Positions 42,494 to 52,054 of a stretch of DNA of 64,000 nucleotides are shown here, one piece after another; position 1 is the first letter of the stretch, and each line of letters opens with the position of its first letter. Under the pieces are notes generated by a model. It saw only the letters and a program-made list of their open reading frames with translations. It ran no database searches and was not told where the DNA came from. The translations under genes and the position numbers were made by a program. The stretch spans positions 1 through 64,000 of the forward strand of contig JARGSG010000028.1 of NCBI GenBank assembly GCA_030374805.1, given 5' to 3'. This stretch comes from Gracilaria gracilis. Its lineage: Eukaryota; Rhodophyta; Florideophyceae; Gracilariales; Gracilariaceae.

Positions 42494-44158
42494 CTAGCCG
42501 TCACGAACAGACCCGTCCACAACAATCTGTTGCAGCAAGATGGTCACCTTCGAACCACACCCGCGCTTCTCAAGACCAGAAAGCATTCGTACTAGTAGCT
42601 CATAGTTGCGATTGAAATCCTTCTCGATGCTGTCAATCAGCTTGACAGTTTTTGAAGCCCTAGATTCTTCCCACGATACCCTTCCCGTGCCCTCAGGAAG
42701 CCCGCGAATCAACTCGCCCAGACTTAGACAAGCCGAAACAATAGCTTGCAGTCGAGCCATGATCAGTCTTTCCCCAACAAAACACTGAGTCAACAGCCTG
42801 TCCATCGTCTCTTCATGCTCTTGCACAACCACATCGAACAGGGGCCTTGGCTTTGACCGTGAACCTTTTACTCGGTCTCCAGCCACGTATAATAACAACC
42901 CATCAATGCTTGGCTGGAGAACCTGAGCCTGAGTGTACCACTCATATCCATCAATGAAGCAAGCCATTCGTCGCCGTAGCTCAAACAGCCTGACGAACCA
43001 CTTAGATTTACGGAATTGCCCTTCAGCTGCCAACCTCTTTCGATGAGCCTGTAGTTCCATATAGCTGGCTTGAAGGTCGCACGCAGCCCGTCGGATGGAA
43101 AATGTCACAGAAAACAAGTCGCAGTACACATGAGCCCTTGATGCAAGAACTTGGCCCTCAACGAATGAAAGGGTAAAAGTGGGAATAACTTCGCCGTTCT
43201 CGCGAACTTGGAGGTCGAATAGAGGACAGGCAACTCCGTACTCCGTTATCGTCGTCTGAAGTATTCTGTTGAGAATCTTTTCCGACTTCGCACGTGACTC
43301 TGGTGAAGTGAGCGGAGGAAGAGAAGCGCTGCTCAGTAGGCCAAAGAAAAACCGCCAGAAAGAAGAATCCCCGTGAAGAAGATACTTTCGGAGACTTCCA
43401 ACTCGATCGCTTACTATCGAAAATGGGAACACCTGCGAAATGCTTTGGCAAGCTCTTCGACGCCATCGCATAGCAGCCGATTCTATTTGCAGCTCAGAGG
43501 AAATTGGGTCTGACAGCATTTGTTTGAACTCATCTGTTGGATATATTGTACAGGAAACATCTTGATCTGACAGAGAAATAGTACACTTCGTGGCCTTATA
43601 GGCGGAATAAATGTTTTCAGCGGCTTCAATGGAAATGAACGACGGTAGGTTCTTCGTCACAACTGAAGATGGGGAGATGAAGAACTCGTTACGAGGATCC
43701 GAAATCCGAGCATGTACCAATAACAGGAACAGCTGCCCGCGTAGAATTGTTATCACGTCGTTCCAAACATAGTTGAGCATAGTATATGGTTGGGAGTCAG
43801 CAGACAAGCTGAGAATTGTGTCGTGAAGAACATCCCATATGCGAGATATGGGGAGGAATCCGTCTTTGTGTGACAAGCATTTTTCAATTAGTGAATACGC
43901 CAGGTCCACCGTCCAGAGGGCTTCAGTTGGTGAGTCCAGAGAGTCAAAAGAACGAGAAGAATTGGTATGAACGAGAGCACGTAAAGGATTAATGATATGG
44001 CAGCGGATAGAGTCAGATATAATCAATGCTTGAGGAATATCATGTAGCAAAGACGCTCTTGTGCAGATATCTGAAAGAGACTGAATTACAGACAAGAGTG
44101 GGGGTGGTAGAGTCGCGTCACACCGCAAGCGCGGTTTTTCCTCTATGACTGTAGACAT
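42494..44158 (-). CDS. GCP4: Gamma-tubulin complex component, GCP4-like (Spc97/Spc98 family)
   Basis: 554 residues. The C-terminal half matches the GRIP2/Spc98 gamma-tubulin-binding domain: YCDLFSVTFSIRRAACDLQ, the charged FELRRRMACFIDGYEWYTQAQVLQPSIDGL helix, the EHEETMDRLLTQCFVGE segment and the ending IEKDFNRNYELLVRMLSGL. The N-terminal half is the weaker GRIP1 part that makes lateral contacts (GFLPISRIWDVLHD). The protein would sit in the gamma-tubulin ring complex that nucleates microtubules. It is shorter than animal GCP4 (about 670) and lacks long inserts, which favours GCP4 over GCP2/3/5/6. It starts at an ATG and is intronless. It is head to head with NIP7. Confidence 0.78.
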   Translation of the reverse strand: MSTVIEEKPRLRCDATLPPPLLSVIQSLSDICTRASLLHDIPQALIISDSIRCHIINPLRALVHTNSSRSFDSLDSPTEALWTVDLAYSLIEKCLSHKDGFLPISRIWDVLHDTILSLSADSQPYTMLNYVWNDVITILRGQLFLLLVHARISDPRNEFFISPSSVVTKNLPSFISIEAAENIYSAYKATKCTISLSDQDVSCTIYPTDEFKQMLSDPISSELQIESAAMRWRRRACQSISQVFPFSIVSDRVGSLRKYLLHGDSSFWRFFFGLLSSASLPPLTSPESRAKSEKILNRILQTTITEYGVACPLFDLQVRENGEVIPTFTLSFVEGQVLASRAHVYCDLFSVTFSIRRAACDLQASYMELQAHRKRLAAEGQFRKSKWFVRLFELRRRMACFIDGYEWYTQAQVLQPSIDGLLLYVAGDRVKGSRSKPRPLFDVVVQEHEETMDRLLTQCFVGERLIMARLQAIVSACLSLGELIRGLPEGTGRVSWEESRASKTVKLIDSIEKDFNRNYELLVRMLSGLEKRGCGSKVTILLQQIVVDGSVRDG

Positions 44159-44941
44159 GTTATCAATTGAGAATGAGGTGGCATTCTATGTACTCCAATC
44201 GTTGGGCAATAGGCTGAGAAACTCCGTGTCAGGAATGAGGGGGGGCGATATCAAATCATCTTCTGCGTATCCAGATTGACCTCATTAGATGCTAGAGATG
44301 ACAGACAATCGCCAATTCTGTCCGAGCTCTTGCTGCGAGAGAAACAGTTATCTCGCGGTCCGCGAAGTCCAAAGGTGCGCCGATTTGATTCCAACCCTGT
44401 GGCGATGGCGATGCTCAAGAATCGGATGCTCGAACCCTCTGGACAGGGAGGAAGGGTCAGGTCTGCTGCCTCTCTATTGCGCTTCACCCCAGTTCGGCAT
44501 TCCATTCATTGGCCATTTGCCAACCGCAAGGCCAACAGCAAGGGTAGCCCCCTTAACCCCATCACGAGGTTACATTTGCAGTTCTAGATGCTGATTTGGT
44601 CTTCGGTCCTGATGGTTGTTGTCCTGGTTTCTATATTTACAATACTTTTAGGGACCAAAGAGTGCTACCGGGGCTAACCTTCACCTCAAGAATAATCGTA
44701 AACGGGGCATTTTCGCCACTGTATATCTACAGTATTTTTCCCATGGCAGACGTCGGCGATTGTCACTTCTCGCATCGGTAAACTCGGACAAACACTGAAC
44801 AACCTCCCCCTAAAGGTGGTTGGTGTCTAAACAGTTCAAGGACTCTACAACGCAGACAGCGAAGAGCTTTCTATGCTACTTCCAGTATAGCACGTTTTAC
44901 CGCTTCAATTTATCCAGGGAACCTCACAGCTTTCAAGAATC
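44159..44941. promoter_or_regulatory. Divergent intergenic region GCP4 / NIP7
   Basis: 783 bp between two divergent start codons, so it should hold both promoters. No clear TATA box, RNA gene or repeat is seen. Short frames here have no family match. Confidence 0.45.
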
Positions 44942-45496
44942 ATGCGCCCACTTACCGAAGAAGAAACCGTGCAAGTGTTTGAGAAACTTGCAAAATTCAT
45001 AGGGCCAAACATCAAGCAACTGATCGATTCTCCGGATGAAACGCATTGTTTTAGACTTCAGAACGACCGGGTTTATTATGTCTCAGAGAAGGTAATGAGA
45101 TTAGCAACCAACGTCGCCCGCGATAATCTTGCTTCACTCGGAGTTTGTATTGGCAAGTTTACTCATCATAAGAACTTCCACGTGCATGTAAGCTGCCTGG
45201 ATTATCTAGGGAAATATGCTAGGCATAAAGTATGGATCAAACCGTCCTCAGAAATGTCTTTTCTGTACGGGAATCACGTCCTTAAAGCTGGGTTGGGGCG
45301 TATTACGGAAAACACCGAGAATGGTGCTGGTGTTGTAGTGTACAACATGTCAGACACACCAATTGGTTTTGGTTTGGCAGCAAGAAGTACAATGGATTGT
45401 CGCAAAGCTGCGCCTACAGACATTGTCGTTTTGAATCAAGCTGATTTAGGCATGTATCTCCGTTCTGAAGAGAGAACCCCGGCATCGGCACTTTAA
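44942..45496 (+). CDS. NIP7: 60S ribosome biogenesis factor NIP7
   Basis: 184 residues, colinear with NIP7 (about 180 aa). The opening MRPLTEEET, then [20 protein letters not shown], the [19 protein letters not shown] segment, and the C-terminal PUA domain (about 95-170: [56 protein letters not shown]) are all present. NIP7 binds pre-rRNA through the PUA domain and works with the NOP8/DDX/FTSJ3 set in 27S processing and 60S maturation in the nucleolus. The start is fixed by the family-wide MRPL opening. Single exon. The stop codon is 87 bp from that of the convergent neighbour. No odd features. Confidence 0.97.
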   Translation: MRPLTEEETVQVFEKLAKFIGPNIKQLIDSPDETHCFRLQNDRVYYVSEKVMRLATNVARDNLASLGVCIGKFTHHKNFHVHVSCLDYLGKYARHKVWIKPSSEMSFLYGNHVLKAGLGRITENTENGAGVVVYNMSDTPIGFGLAARSTMDCRKAAPTDIVVLNQADLGMYLRSEERTPASAL

Positions 45497-45583
45497 CGTT
45501 GATGGAAACACGGACATGAAATCTATCTTCCGTTCTTTCATCAATGGATATCCTGCTCGGCTTCGAAGATCAATATGTGTTGG

Positions 45584-46321
45584 TCATTCCGGTATGATTC
45601 GCTCCTCCCGTAGAGATGCTTCCACAGCATCCCGAACTGCCGAAGCCTCCAGACGAGAATCGTCATCAAACTCATCTCCTGTTTCCAATGTAGTAAGCAA
45701 AAGGTCTCCTTCTACAACGGGTATCAGCAGTGCATCGTTGTCCAATACGTCTTCGTTTCGCTCAGAAAGTACCCTCCGAGCGCGATTTATGATGTCTTCT
45801 GTCGGAACGTTTTCGTTTTTGAGCTTTCTGATATAGTTCACTAGCCGTATTCGTTCAATAAGGTTGACACCAGCATTATTCATATCAGAAACAATATCAA
45901 AACCAAAGTTTTCTTTAGTCTTCATAAGACAAACTTCCGGGCTGCGATACAGTGAGTTGTCCAATAAACCATAACAAACGTCTTCCTCTTCTTGGCGGTC
46001 ATCGTTTGGTGGTTTATCTGAAGACCCTGTGAATGGTATTTCATGCTCTTCAACATTTTCATCGTTATCCATATCATCCATGTCACAATCCATTTCTGTG
46101 AATCTCTGGTCACCTCCGGGAAAGGCGAGGTGAATGCCCTCTGCAGCAGTCCTAGCCTGAACAAGTCTTCTCACTACCTCAGGATCCATGTTCTTCATCA
46201 TGGTCACCATTTCCTTTACTGTTCTCGCAGCGTCGTCGGCAGAGTCAAGTGTTCTGCAGTCCACTGGGCCTTCCAGCAACGCCTTTTCCTCTGACTGCCT
46301 TTCAGGCGCAGGGGATACCAT
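45584..46321 (-). CDS. Acidic protein with a degenerate PRMT3-type zinc-finger region
   Basis: 245 residues, strongly acidic. Residues about 115-170 (CYGLLDNSLYRSPEVCLM ... NFGFDIVSDM ... IRLVNYIRKLKNE) follow the pattern of the zinc finger at the N-terminus of protein arginine methyltransferase 3 and of ZNF277: C-x-x-C, a Y/S-x-E loop, H-x-x-x-F-D-I, then a helix ending LxNFIR. Only the first cysteine remains; the second Cys and the His ligands are replaced (Leu, Lys), so zinc binding is doubtful. No methyltransferase domain follows. In PRMT3 this region recognises ribosomal protein uS5. A role as substrate adaptor is only a guess. Single exon, starting at an ATG; divergent from NAA20. Confidence 0.4.
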   Translation of the reverse strand: MVSPAPERQSEEKALLEGPVDCRTLDSADDAARTVKEMVTMMKNMDPEVVRRLVQARTAAEGIHLAFPGGDQRFTEMDCDMDDMDNDENVEEHEIPFTGSSDKPPNDDRQEEEDVCYGLLDNSLYRSPEVCLMKTKENFGFDIVSDMNNAGVNLIERIRLVNYIRKLKNENVPTEDIINRARRVLSERNEDVLDNDALLIPVVEGDLLLTTLETGDEFDDDSRLEASAVRDAVEASLREERIIPE

Positions 46322-47010
46322 CAGACACCTGACCGTTTATTTTCACTCTACTGGAGAACAATGTCGGAGCGAAGTTTTGGTTTCGCAAGCACTCTGCTAC
46401 GAGCGAGAAGAACGGTCAAACAAGAATTTAAACACAACGGTACCACTCAACGTTTCCTAACTGAAATTATGACTTCTCGAACAGTTCGGAATGTTTGACG
46501 AGTAGATAGGAAAGCCGAAATACGAAGTAACCTTACCAACGGTAGTTTCTCGAGATTGGCTGCATGCAATCGCTGGCTATTCTTCATTTCTTCCATCCGG
46601 GTTCTTGCCGATCTAGTTTTCTATACGTGTAGATTTTGCGCTATTCTGACTTACCAAGGTTACAACAGTACACCTGTCACATTATGCAAAGGGAGGTTTT
46701 GTAGTCTGCAATTCAGACTCTGCATGATATTTACCCTTGGTACAGTAGTAAATATTATTTACCCGTGAGGCAGGGCCAAGTCAAAGTTGACCCACGGCCT
46801 TCCTCTACCCCGTCTGGCGACAATCGAAGACGCACTTCCGTTCATACCGGATATTGGGGTGCGTGAAAACGGACCGCGAATGAGCACTACGTTTCGTTGA
46901 CGTATAGATCTCTCGACGGTTTCACACCAAGCCGTGCTTCCGTAACTTCGAAGGTAGATTCGTTTGCGTTTTTTACCTGGAACGTCTGGAAGGTGTTCGG
47001 GTTCGCGCAA
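46322..47010. promoter_or_regulatory. Divergent intergenic region, acidic protein / NAA20
   Basis: 689 bp between divergent start codons. A minus-strand frame of 83 codons against the NAA20 start begins at TTG and shows no family. Nothing else stands out. Confidence 0.45.
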
Positions 47011-47538
47011 ATGTCTTCAACACGACGATTTCGACCGTGTGATCTGTTTCAGATAAACCCTGTTAATCTTGATAAACTCACCGAGACGTACAACCTACAT
47101 TTTTATTTCCAGTACATGCTAAGGTGGCCTGAATTTCAGCAGACAGTGACTTCTCCCGATGGAACAATGATGGCGTATGTTATTGGCAAAGCGGAAGGTC
47201 GCGGTCGTGAATGGCACGGGCATGTATCTGCCGTAACTGTTGCCCCAGAGTATCGTAGGTTGAGTTTAGCATCCAAGTTAATGAGCTTTACTGAGAGCTT
47301 GTCAGATGAGACGTACAACTGTTACTTCGTCGATTTATTTGTGCGGAAGTCTAATTCCCTCGCCATCTCGATGTATAAAAAGATGGGCTATGTCGTATAT
47401 CGAACAATTCTGAATTATTATGGGGGTAACGAAGATGCCTATGATATGCGGAAAGCGCTAAGTCGTGACAAAGATCTTTCGTCCGTAATACCCTTGGAGC
47501 AAGCCGTTAGAGCAGAAGACGTTCCTCTCACCATGTAA
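47011..47538 (+). CDS. NAA20: N-terminal acetyltransferase B catalytic subunit NAA20
   Basis: 175 residues of GNAT fold, colinear with NAA20/Nat3. Conserved parts are RPCDLFQINPVNLDKLTETY, FYFQYMLRWPE, AYVIGKAEG-REWHGHVSAVTVAPEYRRL, FVDLFVRKSNSLAISMYKKMGY, and the family tail DEDAYDMRKALSRD with PL-x(4)-VRAED. NatB acetylates proteins beginning Met-Asp, Met-Glu, Met-Asn or Met-Gln at the ribosome, with NAA25 as partner. The acetyl-CoA loop reads RRLSLA where RRLGLA is usual, a Ser for Gly change. The start ATG is at 47011; the open frame extends 38 codons further upstream, but that part is not conserved. Single exon. The stop is 154 bp from that of RPT6. Confidence 0.95.
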   Translation: MSSTRRFRPCDLFQINPVNLDKLTETYNLHFYFQYMLRWPEFQQTVTSPDGTMMAYVIGKAEGRGREWHGHVSAVTVAPEYRRLSLASKLMSFTESLSDETYNCYFVDLFVRKSNSLAISMYKKMGYVVYRTILNYYGGNEDAYDMRKALSRDKDLSSVIPLEQAVRAEDVPLTM

Positions 47539-47692
47539 ACTAGAATTGGGATTGCAAAATGTCAAACCGGTCTCGACGATACATCGCAGGACGTCCCTAG
47601 ATTCTTGGTACAATGGTCGGGACCGAAAGGTTACGCTTTAAAGAGTACTGATTGTTCCATACATTGCGACACACTTTAGGTACATAAGCAAC

Positions 47693-48928
47693 TTACTTCC
47701 ATAACCTCCGCAAAGACTCACTCTGGTCGCGATCTTTTCGCATTACCTTGGCTACTGCAAGTTCAAAGTCCTCCTGCTGCACGTATAGACGACGTTCCCG
47801 AAGAGCAAACATACCAGCTTCAGTACAAACTGCCTTCGTCTCTGCTCCGGATGCGCCTGACATCTTCTTGGCAATTTTTGCGAGATCGATACCACGCATG
47901 AGATTCATTTTCCGTGAGTGGATCTTCAAGATTTGCTTCCGAGCCTCCTCGTTGGGGGCCGGAAATTCGATCTTCCTGTCAATTCTTCCAGGCCTCAGAA
48001 GTGCAGAGTCAAGAATGTCAAGCCTGTTTGTCGCCATTAGAACTTTGATGTTCTTGGTAGCTTCGAAACCGTCTAATTGATTGAGCAACTCAAGCATAGT
48101 TCTCTGGACTTCAGAATCACCACCACCACTACCACTGCTGTTCATTCGAGTGGAACCAATGGAATCAATCTCATCCATAAATATAATGGACGGGGCATGT
48201 TCACGTGCCATTACAAAGAGCTCACGAACCATTCGACTACCTTCTCCGATATATTTCTGCACAAGTTCCGAACCTGAGACGCGAATGAATGTGCACTTGG
48301 TATGATGCGCAACAGCACGAGCCAAAAGCGTCTTTCCCGTTCCAGGGGGGCCGTACAGAAGTACACCTTTGGGCTGAGCGATACCAAGTGCATCAAACAG
48401 CTCCGGGTGCAGAACAGGAAGTTCAATGACTTCACGAATAGCTTTGAGTTGCTCATCTAGACCGCCAATCATTTCGTATGTGGAATCAGGTACATTTTCC
48501 ACCCTCATTAGCGAGACCAACGGATCGACTTTACTCGGCAAAACCTTGTAAAGCGTATAAGAATCGTTCCTCAGGGCGACGCGAGCTGTTGATGGAAGCT
48601 TTGTGATGTCAATGGAACTATCAACATCGACGATGTACTTGCCTTCAGGATGAACCTTGACTAGAACCTTTTTCCTACCCATTATCTTAACCACTTCACC
48701 GACGTATCCACCTGGCTCCTGCAGTAGCTGCAATTCCTCGCGTAGATCGCGAACTCTTGAATTGAGCTCATTGCGTTGCGCTTGTAAACGACGAAGATTT
48801 TCTTGTCTTTCGCGGATTCTGCTTTCGAGCTGATCCATCTTGGTTTGATAGTAGGACTTTAAACCAATACTCAGTCCAGATTCCATTGTGGTAGGGACAC
48901 CAGTCTTCATGGTGTCTGCGGTAGCCAT
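47693..48928 (-). CDS. RPT6: 26S proteasome ATPase subunit RPT6 (PSMC5)
   Basis: 411 residues. An N-terminal coiled coil (about 25-72), an OB domain (about 73-135: [30 protein letters not shown]) and an AAA+ domain with Walker A GPPGTGKT (193-200), Walker B IIFMDEID (about 248-255), the [18 protein letters not shown] segment, sensor ATNRLD and the [12 protein letters not shown] arginine fingers. The end SLRRLWK matches the RPT6 C-terminus, which lacks the HbYX gate-opening motif of RPT2/3/5. The subunit is one of six in the ring that unfolds substrates into the 20S core. The start is the ATG at 48928 ([10 protein letters not shown]); the frame upstream is unconserved. Single exon. Confidence 0.97.
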   Translation of the reverse strand: MATADTMKTGVPTTMESGLSIGLKSYYQTKMDQLESRIRERQENLRRLQAQRNELNSRVRDLREELQLLQEPGGYVGEVVKIMGRKKVLVKVHPEGKYIVDVDSSIDITKLPSTARVALRNDSYTLYKVLPSKVDPLVSLMRVENVPDSTYEMIGGLDEQLKAIREVIELPVLHPELFDALGIAQPKGVLLYGPPGTGKTLLARAVAHHTKCTFIRVSGSELVQKYIGEGSRMVRELFVMAREHAPSIIFMDEIDSIGSTRMNSSGSGGGDSEVQRTMLELLNQLDGFEATKNIKVLMATNRLDILDSALLRPGRIDRKIEFPAPNEEARKQILKIHSRKMNLMRGIDLAKIAKKMSGASGAETKAVCTEAGMFALRERRLYVQQEDFELAVAKVMRKDRDQSESLRRLWK

Positions 48929-49572
48929 CTTGCAAGGAGCTTGCTCGAGCGCAGCGAATGGGAAACTGAAAACGGATGAAGGAAACGATTCGTTGACTTC
49001 AACTCCGGGCTGAGAAGCGATGGGTCGTTCACGTGTTGGAGTGTGGAGGCAATATCTACCGAGCAATGCGAAGTGTTTTGCCTTTTTGCGAAACCCAAAA
49101 ACCATTTGCAGAAAATTCTGCCCCACAAATCAAAATGGCTCGAAGTGCCCTTTTTGAGGAGTGAAGTGGCGAAATAGCAGTTGGCATTTTCCCATCTCCC
49201 ACTTCCCCACATGATCCCCGTTTGCTGCTAAATTTTGCAAGATTATTTAGTCTGACTCGCCAGTGGTGAGTCACCACTGGTGTGTCACCAGCAAGTGCTT
49301 GCTCTTGTTATATTTACCAAGGGTATAAAGGTATCATATCTGCATACTGTAGATAGATATCACAATCGCAGTAATAATCAAGCGCTTAGCCGGTCTCCGA
49401 GGACCTCGAAGAAGAGCTCTGCCAAGCAAACGAAAGCGCTCCCTAACATCGTCCACTCTCGCTCTAATCTACCTGAGCGACGAGAACGTGCTCACTCCAT
49501 CATCGATAACCTTGTCCCTCTTTTCAGCGTGCTTCTACGACAAATTCCGCAACTTCCCTCCTCCTCAGAATC
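48929..49572. promoter_or_regulatory. Divergent intergenic region RPT6 / CASP
   Basis: 644 bp between divergent start codons. An inverted TCACCA/TGGTGA-rich motif (GGTGAGTCACCACTGGTGTG) lies near 49265-49284 and could be a binding site. No gene is seen. Confidence 0.45.
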
Positions 49573-51699
49573 ATGAGTGTCGCTGACAGTCCTGCAGATG
49601 TCAGTGACCCCTCCCCTGCGGAAACGCAGCAACAATCGCCTCTGGAGATATGGCGTACTTTCGATCTTAATGGCCGACGAGGTGAACTGGACAAACATGG
49701 CCTGGAAATCGCTGACCGAATGGAGCAATCTCATGCCTCGCGAAAACAACTCACCTCCGCGACCCGAGCATTGCGAGCTTCCATGGCGGACGGGAGTACT
49801 ATTCCGAAGAAGGATTACATTTCCCTGCTCAAGGCCTATCAAACAGAAGTAGATGCTCTCACCACTCGTGCGAAGCTCGCTGAGACCGTCTTTCTTTCGC
49901 TGTACAAGGATCTTTATGAGGTGCCAGACCCTGTGGAAGAATTGAGCCGTGCTATTGCGGGATACCACAGAGTTCAAGAGCTTGAAAGGGAAAATGAAGA
50001 CCTGAAGAAGGAGCGAGGTAATATGGCTGAGCGTAATAATGCTGCTGCCAAGTATGTAAAAAAGATATCAGACTTGGAATCTGAGATGGCCACGTTGAAG
50101 AACAGGTTCAGAGAAGAAGCTGCTGCCAAGATTGAAGAGAAACAGGCTGAATGGATGGCTGAGCAACAGAAAACTATGGAGGCGTACGATTTACGAGAAC
50201 AAGAACTTCTTCACCAACTGCGCCTTGCAAATGACAACACTCGCAGATTACAGACCACATCGGATGAACTCAGACGTAGGCTTAACAATACCAGTTCTCA
50301 ACTTGAAACCATGAAGAGCAGCCGAGCAAATGTTAGCGAGATGGCAATCGAAGATCTGGAACGCGCTCACGCCGAAGTAAAGATACTCCGAAGCCGTAAC
50401 GTGGAGCTGGAGAGTATTATTGCCGACCGCGAAAACGGGAATGCTGACGCTGATGGCACCCCTATGGCACACTCCGCCTTGTCTGCCGAATTGGCTGCCA
50501 GGGAAGTTGAAGTTTCGCGGTTGCGTGATCAAGTGGCCGCATTGGAGGAATTACTTGGCGGAAAAGACCATGAGAAGAGTAAGGAGTTTGCGAAGCTCAC
50601 AGACTCCATTCAAGAGAAAGATAAGAAGATTGCCGAGATGAAAGAAGAGCTTGCCAAGTTCCCGTCGTTCGACGAATACCAAACTATGGTTCGTCAGTTC
50701 GAAACGTTACAATCCTTTCAGCTTATGGAAGCGGAGAACTCAAAGGATGCTGGACAGTCCGGGCGAGGTTCTACTGAAGACCATACCTCTAGTGTTTCCG
50801 ACTCCCTTGAAAGAAAGCTGTTGGAAAAGGCCAAGGCTCTTGAAGGAAAGCTTACGCGGATGAGAGTCGAGATCAACGAGAAGGACAGTGAAATCAATGA
50901 AATGCGAGCTATCGTTCGTTCCAACGAGGACCAGATTGCGGATCAGAAGTCTCTCATATCTCAACTCGAAGGGAGTATAAGTGCAATGACTAGTGATAAT
51001 GTTGCTTCTGTGGTGAATCGACGGAAAGCTAGCGTAATACTTGATCGTGATGTGCCTGATTTCGCGAATCTTGAGAAAGGCGGTGAAGAAGGCGGAGATA
51101 GTGCATGGGAGTGGGGCGAGAGACAACAAGCAGAAAGCCTTCACTCAATCATTCGAGAAGAGCCGTCCATGCTTGACATTGTTGCTGGCCAACGTGATCG
51201 ATTCAGAGCGAGAACAATGGAACTCGAGGAGGACAACAGGAAGTTAATGGAACGTATTGAGAAACTCACAAGTGATATGGATTCTTTGAAGAATGATAAT
51301 GTTCGTTTGTATGAGAAGATTCGCTACTTGCAGTCATATCAGCAATCTGGTGGAAACATTGCGAGCAACGTTGGCGCTACCTCAACAGAAACACATCAAA
51401 CTATTAATATTGGTGACGAAGATGACAGCCGAAGTTTCCTCGGGAAGTATCGCTCCATGTATGAAGACATGGTTAACCCCTACACAATTTTCAACCGGCG
51501 AGAAAGGCACAAGCGGATGAGCGAAATGTCTGCTCCTGAGCGCCTTACTCTTCGCGCAAGTCAAAGAGCCTTGAGCACCAAGACATCGAGGCTCATTGTG
51601 TTCTTCTATATAATAGCTCTGCATGTGTTAGTAGCATTAGTTCTTAGCTTCTCGCCAACAAGTTGTGACCAGAATGTCACAACAAAAGCACAACATTAG
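49573..51699 (+). CDS. CASP-family Golgi membrane protein (CUX1-related golgin)
   Basis: 708 residues, close to animal and plant CASP (about 680). The N-terminus reads WRTFDLNGRRGELDKHGLEIADRMEQSHASRK, the CASP opening. Nearly everything from 35 to 640 is coiled coil with heptads of Leu and Glu/Lys/Arg. The C-terminus has YRSMYEDMVNPYTIFNRRERHKR, APERLTLRASQRALSTKTSR and one membrane helix LIVFFYIIALHVLVALVLSF (about 673-692), then a short lumenal tail. It is a tail-anchored golgin that tethers retrograde vesicles at the Golgi. The usual Tyr and His in the membrane helix are present. No CUT or homeodomain is found, as expected outside animals. Single exon. Confidence 0.9.
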   Translation: MSVADSPADVSDPSPAETQQQSPLEIWRTFDLNGRRGELDKHGLEIADRMEQSHASRKQLTSATRALRASMADGSTIPKKDYISLLKAYQTEVDALTTRAKLAETVFLSLYKDLYEVPDPVEELSRAIAGYHRVQELERENEDLKKERGNMAERNNAAAKYVKKISDLESEMATLKNRFREEAAAKIEEKQAEWMAEQQKTMEAYDLREQELLHQLRLANDNTRRLQTTSDELRRRLNNTSSQLETMKSSRANVSEMAIEDLERAHAEVKILRSRNVELESIIADRENGNADADGTPMAHSALSAELAAREVEVSRLRDQVAALEELLGGKDHEKSKEFAKLTDSIQEKDKKIAEMKEELAKFPSFDEYQTMVRQFETLQSFQLMEAENSKDAGQSGRGSTEDHTSSVSDSLERKLLEKAKALEGKLTRMRVEINEKDSEINEMRAIVRSNEDQIADQKSLISQLEGSISAMTSDNVASVVNRRKASVILDRDVPDFANLEKGGEEGGDSAWEWGERQQAESLHSIIREEPSMLDIVAGQRDRFRARTMELEEDNRKLMERIEKLTSDMDSLKNDNVRLYEKIRYLQSYQQSGGNIASNVGATSTETHQTINIGDEDDSRSFLGKYRSMYEDMVNPYTIFNRRERHKRMSEMSAPERLTLRASQRALSTKTSRLIVFFYIIALHVLVALVLSFSPTSCDQNVTTKAQH

Positions 51700-52054
51700 A
51701 TATATCGAATTCAGATGTGAATTACCTAACTAAGTCTGTCGTCATTCGTCTTGCTCGTGAAATGCTTGGTGACGTTTTGAATTGAAAGTATCACAAGAGT
51801 TGTATGTACATAGGCAGCGAGAACATAAATTAACGGATGCAAAGCATTTGTCGCTTCAAGTAGTAATATGGGAAAAACATAATAACCTTTTAAGAACGGA
51901 ACAGCACTCATAAGAAAGAGAGAGAGAGAGAATGGAACAAAAGGGGTCTAACGTTTCAGGGGAATTCACCATTACCATCGCACATGTTCCTCACATTTCG
52001 CAAACTGAGCAATACTGCAGCCATGTGGGGTCTCACGAAACAAAAGTTATGTAA
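51700..52054. other. Convergent intergenic region with GA run
   Basis: 355 bp between the stops of CASP and ATP sulfurylase, AT-rich, with a (GA)n microsatellite near 51914-51931. No gene. Confidence 0.5.

Noticed and set aside
46759-47010. 83-codon minus-strand frame next to the NAA20 start
   Set aside because: It begins at a TTG, lies in a promoter gap and resembles no family.
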